Assembly (NCBI GenBank): GCA_024741835.1
Contig: JAENRP010000101.1
Span: 62,001 to 126,000, forward strand
DNA from: Diplocarpon mali
Lineage: Eukaryota; Ascomycota; Leotiomycetes; Helotiales; Drepanopezizaceae
Reading direction: 5' to 3'
Length of the DNA stretch: 64,000 nt
Every line of letters starts with the position of its first letter. The first letter of the stretch is position 1. Shown here piece by piece: positions 38,437 to 48,623 of the stretch. The translations under genes were made by a program, and so were the position numbers. Below the pieces are notes generated by a model. It was not told the origin of the DNA. It saw only the letters and a program-made list of their open reading frames with translations, and did not search any database.

Positions 38437-38441
38437 GGAAC

Positions 38442-40405
38442 CGTGACTAATGCGACACACTAAACTAGATTGGATAATTTCAGGTCTGAACCTGAGTCCA
38501 TCCCACCTAAGGATTTATATGGCGTTTCGAATCTCCAAGGCGCTATCGATATTCTACCTGGGCCTGGACCAAACGAGCCCTTATTTCTGAACGCTCGAGG
38601 GCTCGTGAGGCGCTTAGCGACAACTGCGGTAGAAGGAATAATGTGAGTGAAAGCCAGATTATATGACCTGACTGTATTTCCTCTACCAACATACAAAATA
38701 CCTTTCTAATTGCTTTGTATTGGTCTGCAGCAACTCCTCGTAGATCCTGTGGATTACTATGCTCCGATCACAGGAAATCCAGCGCAATGGTATCTTACTA
38801 GCTTACGGTAAAGTGACCGCCAACTGGTCTTAGCCAAATGGTCGTTTTACACTCAAAATAGCCTTTTCACTTTGGCTCGGTATTAATCCAACTAGATCAG
38901 TTGACCTACATAGCCAGTGGCTCACATAAATCCGAAGCGAAATTGAGAAAATCTACTTCACGGACGTACAACAATCATTAGAATAACAAGTATCAAGCAG
39001 AAGATGATACTCGTTAGAGAATGGGTATTTGAAAGTGCTAGTACTATTTAGCGCTTTTCAAGTCAAACAAGTCTCTTGAGGAAGTATATCTAGGAAGCGA
39101 TGAAGGAAACTAACAAACGCTTAGAGATGTGCTTGGATGAAAAAAATTCCCGATGTTAGTAGAGTATCATGTTTTTTCTTTGTAAATAAGTTAAAACTAA
39201 TGGAAAAAGTTCGAAATCGATAGCTGCTGGTTTAGATTACTATTGAGATCCAATCTGTTTTTTATAGTATTTTATTTGTAAGAACTACAATATCAAAGTG
39301 TGAGAATCTACCATCAGGACCTCTCGTTAATAGGGTACAGTATATTCTCCCTATACCGCTGTGTAAAGTAGAACCAACCTATATTTGTATTTGAGCGCCT
39401 ATTACTGCTGAATCTTACTCTTAGCTAATTAAAGACTTATGCTAAGAAAACCAAATCGCTTTTTCCCGTACTGCCATATTCCCTCTGGTACTTACTAAGG
39501 GGGAAAGAGCTACATATACACTAAAACAAAGCTCGCAAGCTTGCTTTCATCAAAAGTTTCAAAATATACAACTTGTCAGTTGTTCTTATACGGTAAGAGC
39601 TGTTTATTCAATATTGAGATTATTTCAAGGTTAGATATTTGATAAATAAGCAAGCAAGGTAATGCTAAGCCCTAAATCACTGCTTTGACCAATAAGATAA
39701 GTGGAATTTACTACTCGTGATCACAAAGCTTATTGTTTAGAATGAAATTCTCAACGAAAACGCCTATTAGGGGAGATGACTTAGGCATTAAAAATCCATT
39801 TTTTCTTTTGGAAACAGTTTGCTAGCGGGAGCACGTATAAGATATTTTATTTTGGTGTTACGCCATGAGGAGCCTGAGGCTCTAAGGACTGACTTGTGTA
39901 ATCAGCCCCTGAAGTGGCCAAGGAGCAATCCTATATAAGGAGCTTAGATATGTAGCAAGACTAGAGAGTATATGCCTCTGCTCACCACTGAGAAAGGTCC
40001 CTATTTTCAAGCACGACAGAAAGGAAAATGACTAATAGCGATTGTCTAGTACTGTATTACTTGCAGTACTAGATAGTTACGGAAATTTCATGTGAGCCTT
40101 CCCCTTACCATCTGATTCATAAAGGGCTTCAAAAATCGAGGCAGCTACCGGTATTCCTTAGACGGGCAAAAAATAGCGCTTGCACTGAAAACGTAACCAA
40201 GGCAACTACCGATATTGCCTCTACCTGTGCCGGGCCAAACGAGCCCCGAGAGCCTATCCCATGACAGCTTCCCTGTCCAGTAACAAATGGGGAGCATGAT
40301 ACTTTTGTATTAGATATTCAAACAAGTATCCTGGGAAGCACAAGCATGCAGCTCAACTCAGAAGCTAGAAATAAGTCTCATGGGATCATTCAGAGGGATT
40401 CAAAG
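38442..40405. other. Intergenic stretch right of the retroelement nest
   Basis: No supported gene. The minus-strand frame 38460-38696 starts with TTG and is not recognised. Two related segments share a cgatatt...ctacctg...ccaaacgagccc pattern (38545-38580 and 40209-40245), suggesting a small dispersed repeat. A perfect 10-bp hairpin is at 40045-40073. The dense RIP pattern stops at 38436. Confidence 0.45.
40045..40073. repeat. Perfect inverted repeat (10-bp stem, 9-nt loop)
   Basis: TCTAGTACTG at 40045-40054 is the exact reverse complement of CAGTACTAGA at 40064-40073. Confidence 0.8.
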
Positions 40406-42271
40406 TCATCTCGTGACAAAATATCCATTCGGTGCGACGAGAGTGTCCTTACTACCTTCCACCAGCGACCTAACGCCAAACCTATGAAACGGGACCTTAC
40501 CAATCTGTCTCTGGGCAGCCATCCTCATGCTCTGCCCGCTACTTCTTCCCGGTGGCACGCTATCCCTGGGAACGGCATCCGGATTCCAAGCGGGACGGTC
40601 TAGGACATTCTCTGCGAGAAGAACGTCGTTCATCTCTACAAGCATCACCGCCTCGGCGGCTTCTGCAACTCTGGCTTGAAGGCCTTTTTGTAGCGCTTCT
40701 CTTTGCCAGCTGTCGTCTGGGCGAATGAGGCCCATTATGCGGACCTCGATGACTTGCCGGTTGGTGGGAATTTCGTCGAAATGGTGAATCGGTCGAATGA
40801 TGATGCTTTTACTATTAGGTAGAGTGGATGTGGGGAGAGCTGAGATTATTGCCGGGTACCATGTGTCGTCTTCTGTTTTGGAGGGGCGCATCATTGGTTG
40901 TTTAGGAAACCTAGCCCAGCCGAGATAGAACCCCGATAATTTCAGTGCAATATTTGCAGGTGTTCCCGTTAAGGCCATTCCTGGCAAGTCGAACTGTTCA
41001 ATACCGACCTTTGCAAGCTCGCTGTTAGCCATAAAACGTAGAGGATATGGCGCCTGTGGACCGTCATCGAGTACAGCATCTCCTCTGCTAGCTACCCATG
41101 CCAGCCCATCTCGATTTGGATTATCTTGCTCTTCTAGAGACGCAAGACTGTCCGAGGGCTTCATAAATCCAGAGGCCGCGGCGCCTGCCTGTTGCGTGAC
41201 CCAGGATGGCGTTATTTTCTGCACTCGATTCTGAACAACAGCTGCCACAGGCCCAACAACTCTCCCTGCTGTGTTACGTGCATATTTCCCAACGGCAATG
41301 ACTCCTAGTTCGAGAGGCAGTGTAGTCACACTTGCTCCTCTCAAAGAACCTGGACTGGCCGACGCAGATATAACCCTAAACACTGGGCTAGGGCAGAGCA
41401 CTTTCTGCTTCTCGCCTAGGCAAAGCAAAAATTGAAAATATCCATCCTCAGCCTCCTCGGGAATCCGTATGATGGATGTTTCTCGAAGGGCATGGTACTC
41501 CTGCTTACTGGTCTTCGACTTCTTGCGGAAGTGTGTGATGTCACGCTGCCAGGCTCGTTCATCGCTTGATTTCAGCTGCTCGGTATCGACACGTAGAGAC
41601 GGAGTCACGTTTATCCAGTTTCCATTTCTACCCAGGAATGCGCGGGCTCGCATACCAGTCTTGCCGCTCCATCCTTTGCTTTGTAGCCATATTGTACGGC
41701 TCGGAGGTAATGGCTGGTCTGCGAAGATTGAGATGGCGAGCGTCGTCCCTACTCCTTGGTAAAATACCAAGCCATGGGAATGTCGGAGGATGGTGAAGTG
41801 ATTAGTGCTCTCGGTAGGGTGGTTGATGAGACCGCCTGCGAAATGCCGGGCTTCGCGGAAAGCTTGTTGTACGAAGGAGGTTGATGATTGAAGCGCCGTC
41901 GTACTCGATCTTATGGAGGCGTTGCTGGAAGAACACGTGGTTGAAAGTGTGTAAATATCCTTCGGAGGCACTCCATCAGAAACGTTCTCTGTTCGGGACG
42001 AGCTCTTATATAAATGGGGCCCGGTAAAGCACTCTTGAGCAGTGTTGTTTGTAGACTGATCCTGTAGGGAAAGGGACTGGGTTGGCGGAGGGGCCTGCAG
42101 ACGAGACTGCTTCAGCTTTTCGAACTCTTCCAAGTATATCGGCGGGACGCTCCGATTTATTGACGGTGCTGTCTTTGGTCTATCCGTAGATACCGGCTTT
42201 CGCGCAACTCGAAACTGGGTCGAGGTGTGCGAATCGATTTCGCAATAGGGAGGAGGTGCTGAGAAGTCCAT
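40406..42271 (-). CDS. Conserved fungal protein with degenerate riboflavin-kinase-like C-terminus (621 aa)
   Basis: Single-exon frame. I take the ATG at 42271 (MDFSAPPPY), because the frame upstream only offers a TTG start. Residues 1-~130 are Ser/Pro-rich and probably disordered. A central region (~135-300) with HGLVFYQGVGTTLAISIF and FQFLLCLGEKQKVLCPSPVFRV is beta-rich and unassigned. Residues ~330-375 are small-residue rich (GVIAVGKYARNTAGRVVGP). From ~434 the order GTPANIALKLSGFYLGWARF, WYPAIISAL, IIIRPIHHF and VRIMGLIRPDDSW parallels the riboflavin kinase fold, where PTAN, the VEVH strand with its catalytic Glu, and GYIRPE occur. The Thr of PTAN and the Glu of VEVH look absent, so I infer a non-catalytic or altered domain. 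A short basic C-terminus follows. It is intact and not RIP-damaged although only 2 kb from the RIP block. Confidence 0.75.
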   Translation of the reverse strand: MDFSAPPPYCEIDSHTSTQFRVARKPVSTDRPKTAPSINRSVPPIYLEEFEKLKQSRLQAPPPTQSLSLQDQSTNNTAQECFTGPHLYKSSSRTENVSDGVPPKDIYTLSTTCSSSNASIRSSTTALQSSTSFVQQAFREARHFAGGLINHPTESTNHFTILRHSHGLVFYQGVGTTLAISIFADQPLPPSRTIWLQSKGWSGKTGMRARAFLGRNGNWINVTPSLRVDTEQLKSSDERAWQRDITHFRKKSKTSKQEYHALRETSIIRIPEEAEDGYFQFLLCLGEKQKVLCPSPVFRVISASASPGSLRGASVTTLPLELGVIAVGKYARNTAGRVVGPVAAVVQNRVQKITPSWVTQQAGAAASGFMKPSDSLASLEEQDNPNRDGLAWVASRGDAVLDDGPQAPYPLRFMANSELAKVGIEQFDLPGMALTGTPANIALKLSGFYLGWARFPKQPMMRPSKTEDDTWYPAIISALPTSTLPNSKSIIIRPIHHFDEIPTNRQVIEVRIMGLIRPDDSWQREALQKGLQARVAEAAEAVMLVEMNDVLLAENVLDRPAWNPDAVPRDSVPPGRSSGQSMRMAAQRQIGKVPFHRFGVRSLVEGSKDTLVAPNGYFVTR

Positions 42272-42630
42272 TGTTCTGTTATTACCGACATATACCAAGA
42301 TCAGCTTTTCGACTGATTGAGAGGAATGAATAGCTGGCCACCATTGTGAATTTTGGTTTCTGTTTATGTGCAGTTAGACAGATTTATCCAGGCTTGGGCG
42401 AGGAGTAGTTTGGCCTGGGGAGAAAACTGGGGGAGCTTCTGGGCAACCTTCCATAGCCTTGCTTATGTAATATTGAGGTTAGCGGGCTGTTACGGTCGGA
42501 GCAATTCATTATCACTCCGTAGCCTCTCCATGTACTAGGAGCATCATTATTAACTGCCATGAAAGGGCTGTAACTATGGCTCTCAAAGACTTAGCCTGGA
42601 GCTAGGCCTGCTGGCTGAACTCTGAGCAAG

Positions 42631-43032
42631 ATGTTGAGTCTTGGTAGGCAGTTGGTGCTGAACTTTCTTGAATTCATTCTCACCTTTCTACCTTTGTTTT
42701 ATGCTCCTACCCGACATTTCGCCTTTCAAATCGCTGCCCTTGATGTATTCGCGGGTATTGGAGTTGCTATGATTGCATATTTAATTTCTGGAGTCCTACT
42801 GTTGATCTTGACGCGTGATGCGGGCTCCTCGAGCAGTGCTCCAGTCGCCTATAAAGTATTTTTTACGAGCGATAGATCTCATGTTAGCTCTGATTCTGCT
42901 TTCGATATTGGGGCGGTACTTGAAAGCACGAGGACTACTTGCAATCAATTCTGGAGATACCCTTATGTCGTGTGCTTGGGTTACATCGCACGACTTAGAA
43001 GTATATCAAGCGATATGTTGTTGCGTAAGTAG
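42631..43032 (+). CDS. Possible small membrane protein ORF (133 aa), weak
   Basis: ATG-initiated frame with a hydrophobic N-terminal half: FLEFILTFLPLFY near residues 12-24, and VFAGIGVAMIAYLISGVLLLIL near 39-60, which could be one or two membrane helices. The C-terminal half is polar and shows no motif. It is divergent from the 621-aa protein gene, about 360 bp away. It may be a chance ORF; no homologous family is recognised. Confidence 0.2.
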   Translation: MLSLGRQLVLNFLEFILTFLPLFYAPTRHFAFQIAALDVFAGIGVAMIAYLISGVLLLILTRDAGSSSSAPVAYKVFFTSDRSHVSSDSAFDIGAVLESTRTTCNQFWRYPYVVCLGYIARLRSISSDMLLRK

Positions 43033-44830
43033 TGGCCAAGTCTCAATAACTCTGCACGGGCGAACAGGCCAGGCTCCCTATTGAAGATGAACCCAAGAAT
43101 TTCTTGAATGAATATATTTTGTTGTTTGCCGGTACTTCTACTTCTCCTGGTGTAGGACCATGTGTGAATATAGTATCTCGTAATGACTCGAAGAATTTGA
43201 TAAAGGAAAGGACACAACGGGCACTCGGTCAGATCTCCATTTGGTTGAAAAAGTTTCAACCATACCTAGCGCCCTAGTCCTTTCCGTCAAGAATAGTATG
43301 GTTCTTCAGAGGCAGCAAAGGTTGGCACAAAGCAGTACTTTCTAATTGCGTTTATCAAACGCCCACATCATGCTCGTGCCTCGGTTGATTTTACTTCAGA
43401 CTTTATTCCATATAGTAAGCAGTAGTGACTAATATTCTTCTGCTTTACATAAATATGCAGCTACTATCCGATTCTTTTGATACACAGCCGTGCTGTTTGT
43501 TCGGGACTTCGGGCAAGTCAACACAAGCCTATAGCTACTGCTCTTATTGTACCGCGTTTATGTATCGAATAACTATTGCGGAAATCCTAGACTTGACCGA
43601 AAAATGTCGAGAGCCGCAGATAGTCATGTTACCTAGTATGCCGGTGAAAATTCTTTTCTTAAAGCCTGGCCAGCTAAGATGGTTTAGTTCAGAATCTTCG
43701 TGAACATCGAATCCCAAAAAGCATTTGGAATCAAAGCACGATTGTCACGAACACCTCAATTGGGTAACTCCCCGGGTAATGTAGTAGAGAAAATGCAACC
43801 CAAATCTCTCAAGCTTCGAGAAAAATGACGCCGAGCATGAATTGTATCCTTGGACGCCATTCTCAGTGTCAAGTCTGCTCTCGGAAATATATAATTTTGA
43901 GCAAGGCTCCAGTGCTCAAAAATATTCATCACCTTCTTCTTATGGTTTCATTCATCATCAGAGGTGCTAATTCGTTACGGTTCTTATCCTCTCGTATAGC
44001 AACATCGTTCCCCTTGATCATTTTCGTTCTCATATCAATTGCTTGCTTCTACCCTCAACAAACTTGCCGTCCTCGCCATAATGGCGTACGTCACCATGGC
44101 CGCTTCTCCTCCGAGCATATCGAACGCAGAAATTTCCTCTTCTCCTCATTCAGTGACAGAGGAGGCAAGGTGATCTTATCCGGATCGCTCTGGGGCACAG
44201 CTGGGGTTTCGGTTGCTGTCGCCTCTGCCCTCGAAGCTTGTTCTGGAGGTGCAGCCCATAAGTCTGTGAAAACCGATGACTAGGCTGTGCTTGCTTTGTA
44301 ATTCCTACACTTGTGGTTGTATCAAAACGTATCCTTGCTCACACTTCCAGTCTTGCATTTCTCCTCGATTACTGCGCCATTTTTGCCATCTAGAGCCAGT
44401 CCGGACCTAATCTCGCTTAGTGTATGTCAACAACCCGTTAGCTGCTTACGTAACGTTTTATTTTCTTTCTAGATGTCACACAAGTCACACCCAGCTGGGC
44501 TCCCTCACCTGCTTCATTGTTACTAGGAGCCGCCCATAAGAGCTGCACAACGTGACCGAGAAGTGCAACTCCCGCCATTTGCGATGAAATAAGTCATGGG
44601 TAAATGCGACAATTTGCGTCTGCGGTGTTAAAGACATTACTTTTGGTTGCGGATTATCAGTAACGATGGCGAGCGCTGCCTTGAAAAGAGCTGGATGAGA
44701 GTGGAAGAAGTATTTCAAACTGAACTACAAGCAGACATTACTTCCGAATTGTTTGGCTCGCTATTGTAGAGACCTGGAAGTGGAGGATCTCGTGATATAA
44801 GTCACATGGTCGGCTAAGGGCCGAAGGGGG

Positions 44831-44838
44831 TATAAATA
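44831..44838 (+). promoter_or_regulatory. TATA-box candidate
   Basis: TATAAATA in a ggggg-tataaata context. The next supported start codon on this strand is at 45314, about 480 nt away, which would imply a long or spliced leader, so linkage is uncertain. Confidence 0.3.
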
Positions 44839-45313
44839 GGACTACTGCTGTACTTAGAGACAACGCGCAATGCCATCCTCCTAATATACCCCCAACTAGT
44901 GAATTGTTCCTAGTACCTCGTCTTTGGAGAGCCCAATTGTGGTACTTCCTCCTCTTGTTTCTAGGGCTTCCCTTAGCCCTACTCTTATGTGTTTTCCCTC
45001 TGTTCTTTACTATTTGCTTGGTTTTTTTTAGAAATTAAACTGGCAAGTTACAAATGGAAATCGTGCACGGCTCGTCGTAGCCTGACTCCGTAGCTTGAAT
45101 TGGAGTTGATGAATAGGGGTAAGTGTCGGTTTAAAAAAAAACTTGATAGCCTCTTCCGCAAAGGACAGCTACGAAGGTGATTCGGTAGCCGAGGTAAGTT
45201 AGAGATTCACTTCTGCTGAGAGCGGTCTGCTCTCCGCCTGACAAATATAACATCATCCGACACCAAATCTCTCCTACTCTCTAAAACTATTTCAAAATAA
45301 TCTCGACGTCAGA

Positions 45314-45831
45314 ATGGAATCCAATCAAGGTACGCACAAAGGCTAATCTACCCCTTGAGCCTGTACCGAGCTAACTAAATTTCCTAAAGAAAACGAGCCC
45401 ATCGCGGCCACGATACCTAACAAGAACGAGAAAAAGACGGCAAAGAAACGAAGCGAAGCCTTCAGCTACCTCGTCAACAGTATTCTCAAGTGTACAGAAA
45501 ACGCTGGAGAAGCTCTCGGCATCGATGAAGCGGCCTTGACCGCCCTCGAAGAAGCCGCAGAGGCATTTCTGGTTAAAGAGTTTCAAGGCGCGTCTGTCTG
45601 GAATTCCTGCGCTGTAAACAATGCTGAACAATTGAGACAGTGGCCAGTCGCCATGCCCTGAAGGATGGATCCAAGAAACTTCGGGCTGAGGATATAAAAG
45701 CCGCGCGATTGTGGAGAGAGCATGGGCTGGGACGTGAGGCAGAGCCAGCAGATGGAGATCAAAATACGGCGGGCCTATTATTGAGAGAGGATCGGCAGGT
45801 GGAGCTTGTCATCCGTCAAAGAGCTGGTTAA
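45314..45831 (+). CDS. Divergent histone H3-like histone-fold protein (~133 aa)
   Basis: Proposed exons are 45314-45329, 45390-45591 and 45648-45831. Intron 1 is canonical (GTACGC, branch ctaac, AG). Intron 2 has a weaker GTCTGT donor and is needed to join two histone-like halves. The first half reads FSYLVNSIL, then DEAALTALEEAAEAFLVKEF, matching H3 alpha-1 (F..LV..I) and alpha-2 (A..ALQEA.EAYLV..F). The second half ends RHALKDGSKKLRAEDIKAAR, matching the H3 loop-2/alpha-3 (KD(I)..AR). The N-terminal tail is short, Lys-rich (KNEKKTAKKRS) and unlike the H3 tail, and the alpha-N helix with its STELLIRKLPF-type sequence is absent. A C-terminal extension of ~38 residues has no canonical counterpart. 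It would act in chromatin or as a histone-fold partner; canonical H3 is excluded. The exact intron 2 borders are uncertain. Confidence 0.6.
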
Positions 45832-46203
45832 TGGGGATACAAGATTCTCACCTTCGAGGACGTTGCCGATAATGGGATGCAGTATAGACGCAAAGACAAA
45901 GTCAGAACAGATACCAGTGCCAGTTTACTCATCTTCCTACCAAAATATACGGGTGAGAATCATCGTGTCTCTGATAAGTGAACACAAGTCGACGTGAAGC
46001 GAAAGCCGAACTTCTCAGAATTCCCCTGCCTAGCCGAGACCGTTCTCAACAACAAGATCACACTTTCTCGTCTGTGACCTCCAATTCCTTTACCCAAATA
46101 TCGCCAAATACGAACACACGAGCTAAACTCAGCCAGCTAGTCAGTCGCCTTCGAGCTCTCGATCCTGAATTTCCACCGACACGAGATCGCCCGTTCAATA
46201 GTC

Positions 46204-46573
46204 ATGGCAGCCACAAGCAATACATCGAAAACTAAAGAGATCGCTGCCAGAGCTGCTTGCAGTTCCGCCAAGACTATCGCAAGCGGTCAGCTTAGAGGCG
46301 CAATGAAAGGTAAGCACTCCTAGACATAATGAGACTCGGCTTGCTGGTTGATACCTCGCAGTCGATAAGAACAGAGATAGACGCTCTTCGGTTCCCAAGA
46401 GATCGGCCAAGGATCTTCTCAAGACCTCGAAGGCAGTACAAAGCCGGGTTGCCAAGGCCAAGACTGAGACCTCCGCCCAGGATGGCCAGCGCACTCTAGA
46501 AATGCACCTTTCAGCCAAGGAGATGGAGAGTAGGCCTACATATCCGTGCAAAATGGAGAACGCAACTGATTAG
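46204..46573 (+). CDS. Small Lys/Ala/Ser-rich basic protein (~105 aa), unassigned
   Basis: Exons 46204-46309 and 46362-46573 are joined across a 52-bp intron with GTAAGC donor and CAG acceptor, keeping frame. Exon 1 reads MAATSNTSKTKEIAARAACS and exon 2 is rich in Lys/Arg/Ser (RSAKDLLKTSKAVQSRVAKA). It is predicted to be basic and largely helical or disordered, perhaps DNA- or RNA-associated. It follows the H3-like gene by ~370 bp on the same strand, which may be coincidence. No family is recognised and it could be a chance spliced model. Confidence 0.35.
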
Positions 46574-47026
46574 AGCAGTGGCTTTGGTACTCGCTGGCCA
46601 CGATGGGCGAAAGAAGGTCCAGCAGAAAGACGTTGACCTCTTTCGCAAACTAAGAGGCGCGCTATAGGCACTGGCTGTGTAAAGATGCGTTGACGGGGAG
46701 TGTAGACAGCTTGGAATGGCTCTTGCGCTCTTCGATGCTGAGACGTCAGAGATACTTTTGAAGGTGGTAGGAGCTCGTTCTTCTTGTGGCTGGGAGTTGT
46801 GGAGCCTTGCAGGTATGCCGTTGCGATTGTAGGACAGGAAGTAGATCTGTTCGGCCGCTGTGCAATCGAAGTCAAGTCACAGTTGAAGCAAAACCAGGAT
46901 TCCTATGGACGTGAAAGACGAGTTTCAAGGTATCTGATCTGAACAGTAATAATCCGATCAAATCCCCGCAGCTGCCCTATTGAAACTCGGATTTCGGAAA
47001 GGAGTTTGCTCAGAAACGGGGATATC

Positions 47027-47132
47027 TGATAGAATCTAAAGGTGAGTGTACTGACTTCTATGGAGCTGCAGGAGTATATATACAAGGTATGCTTACATAA
47101 GCCTTAATATCCAATCCTTGTATATTCTAACA
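47027..47132 (-). mobile_element. Solo copia LTR with perfect 5-bp target duplication
   Basis: A 106-bp LTR beginning TGATAGAATC and ending TTCTAACA, flanked on both sides by ATATC (47022-47026 and 47133-47137). It belongs to the same LTR family as 12335-12439 and the ends of 55222-56976. Element sense is minus. The perfect duplication shows that a whole element inserted here and then lost its interior by LTR-LTR recombination. Confidence 0.9.
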
Positions 47133-47137
47133 ATATC

Positions 47138-48623
47138 AACGTGATGTTGGCTACCCCTTGACGAAATAGGTGAGCTTCGCTCCGAGTATCTTCCGGAAAT
47201 GGGCCATACATCATCCCCATACCATAGCACTCATAAAGCCGAGACGTGACGACAATGATTCTTTTGGTCTGGCCTGCCAAGGCCCCCGGCTAACGGTCAG
47301 GCTTGACGGGAAGTCAATAAAACCACGTGAGAGATAGCACGGGCTACCGGATATACCATAGAAGAAAACGCGGGATGGCATATTCGAAACGAGGGCTTGG
47401 TATCGTGGGAGTAGAACTCCTCAAAGTCCCGACTGAGGCGTCACTAAGCTAGCCCTAGCTCTCCTCTTGGGCCTGCGGATTTTGGTCTGAGATGGCGATG
47501 TGTATAGATCCTGGTGAGGAGGCTGATACGTGCAGGATTTGAGCGAGTTCGGTAGACAGTGGCCTTATTTTCGCCGGCTGGTGCGTTGCCCTCAATAGCG
47601 GATAAGCTTGCTAGAGACACTGGCTCAAGGAGTTACTCAAAGCATGATTTCCGGAGATTGGGATTTGAGAGTGTACGATATGAGTTGATTCCAAGCATTC
47701 TGACTTGGCGATATTACAAGTCTTCTTACTGATACAGGCCTTGCGGAGATCCAAAGATGGTCGCTTGAAACATAGTTCATGTCAGGCAGAGTATGAAAGT
47801 TGTTTCCTCGTTCCTGGTGCAACTTGCGCAGGAGATGATTCCAAATTGGCACCTATGCATGGACATGGCAAAAGAGAAGCGTAGATAGTGTATGAGCCTC
47901 CAAGATGTCGTACTGTGTCAATGCAGGAGCAGTGTCTTTCAAGCAGGCGGCCGTGAGAATTCGATATAGGACAGACCGAGAATGCTTGCCGGTTCTATTC
48001 TTGCACCCTCGAATTATCTATAAGCCCGAGACTTTGAGCAAAACAAGCCAAGATCCGATGACGCAGGCGCAGAGAAAAGGCCCGGCTGAGTCCCAGAATA
48101 GCATCATTCATCGACGGTCCCTGGACAAAGAAAGGTTGGCGACTGGCGGCGATGGCAAGTTCTTCGACCAAACAAAGCCGAATTGATGCGCCTCAAGGCG
48201 AGGTCGGTGGAAGTTCGCGACACCTCGAAAGCGCGAAGCAAGCAGGCCGCCGATGGTGAGCAAGGCCCGCAGCGGCAGTCCTTGAGTGCCTCGTCCCTTG
48301 ATTCTTTTTGACGCGGCACCAGCTCAAGGCTGATACTAATGAGAAGAAGCTCGGCCGCTCCCCCTGAAATTCCGCTCCATCCACCAACGACGATCCCAGT
48401 CGCATCAGCGCGCTTCTCGTCGACGTACTCGTACCGTCGTGCGTACTGTGTACAGGACAAGGAAGTTTCAGTCCGGGCTCCCAAGTTCAAGTTCGAACAG
48501 ATTGATTTCTCCATGCCGACCCCCCTGGTCTGATCTCGTCCCCTCATAACTCGCACCTCCCGCCCAACGCGGGGAGGCCCGACCAGCTGCCAGCAAGCCA
48601 GCAAGCTGGCCAAACTCCTCATC
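47138..48623. other. Intergenic stretch before the F-box gene
   Basis: No supported gene. A 93-codon ATG frame at 47905-48186 has no motif, and minus-strand frames from 48104 onward overlap the F-box gene's 5' region. Confidence 0.4.

Larger units (their letters stand above)
42272..45313. other. Intergenic stretch with weak ORFs only
   Basis: Open frames occur at 42631-43032 (plus, ATG, two hydrophobic stretches), 43425-43703 and 43825-44283 (plus). None has a recognised motif, conserved splice structure or support beyond length. A possible short start at 44082 (gccataATGGC context) runs 29 codons before a stop. A TATA motif is at 44831. Nothing else is clear. Confidence 0.4.
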
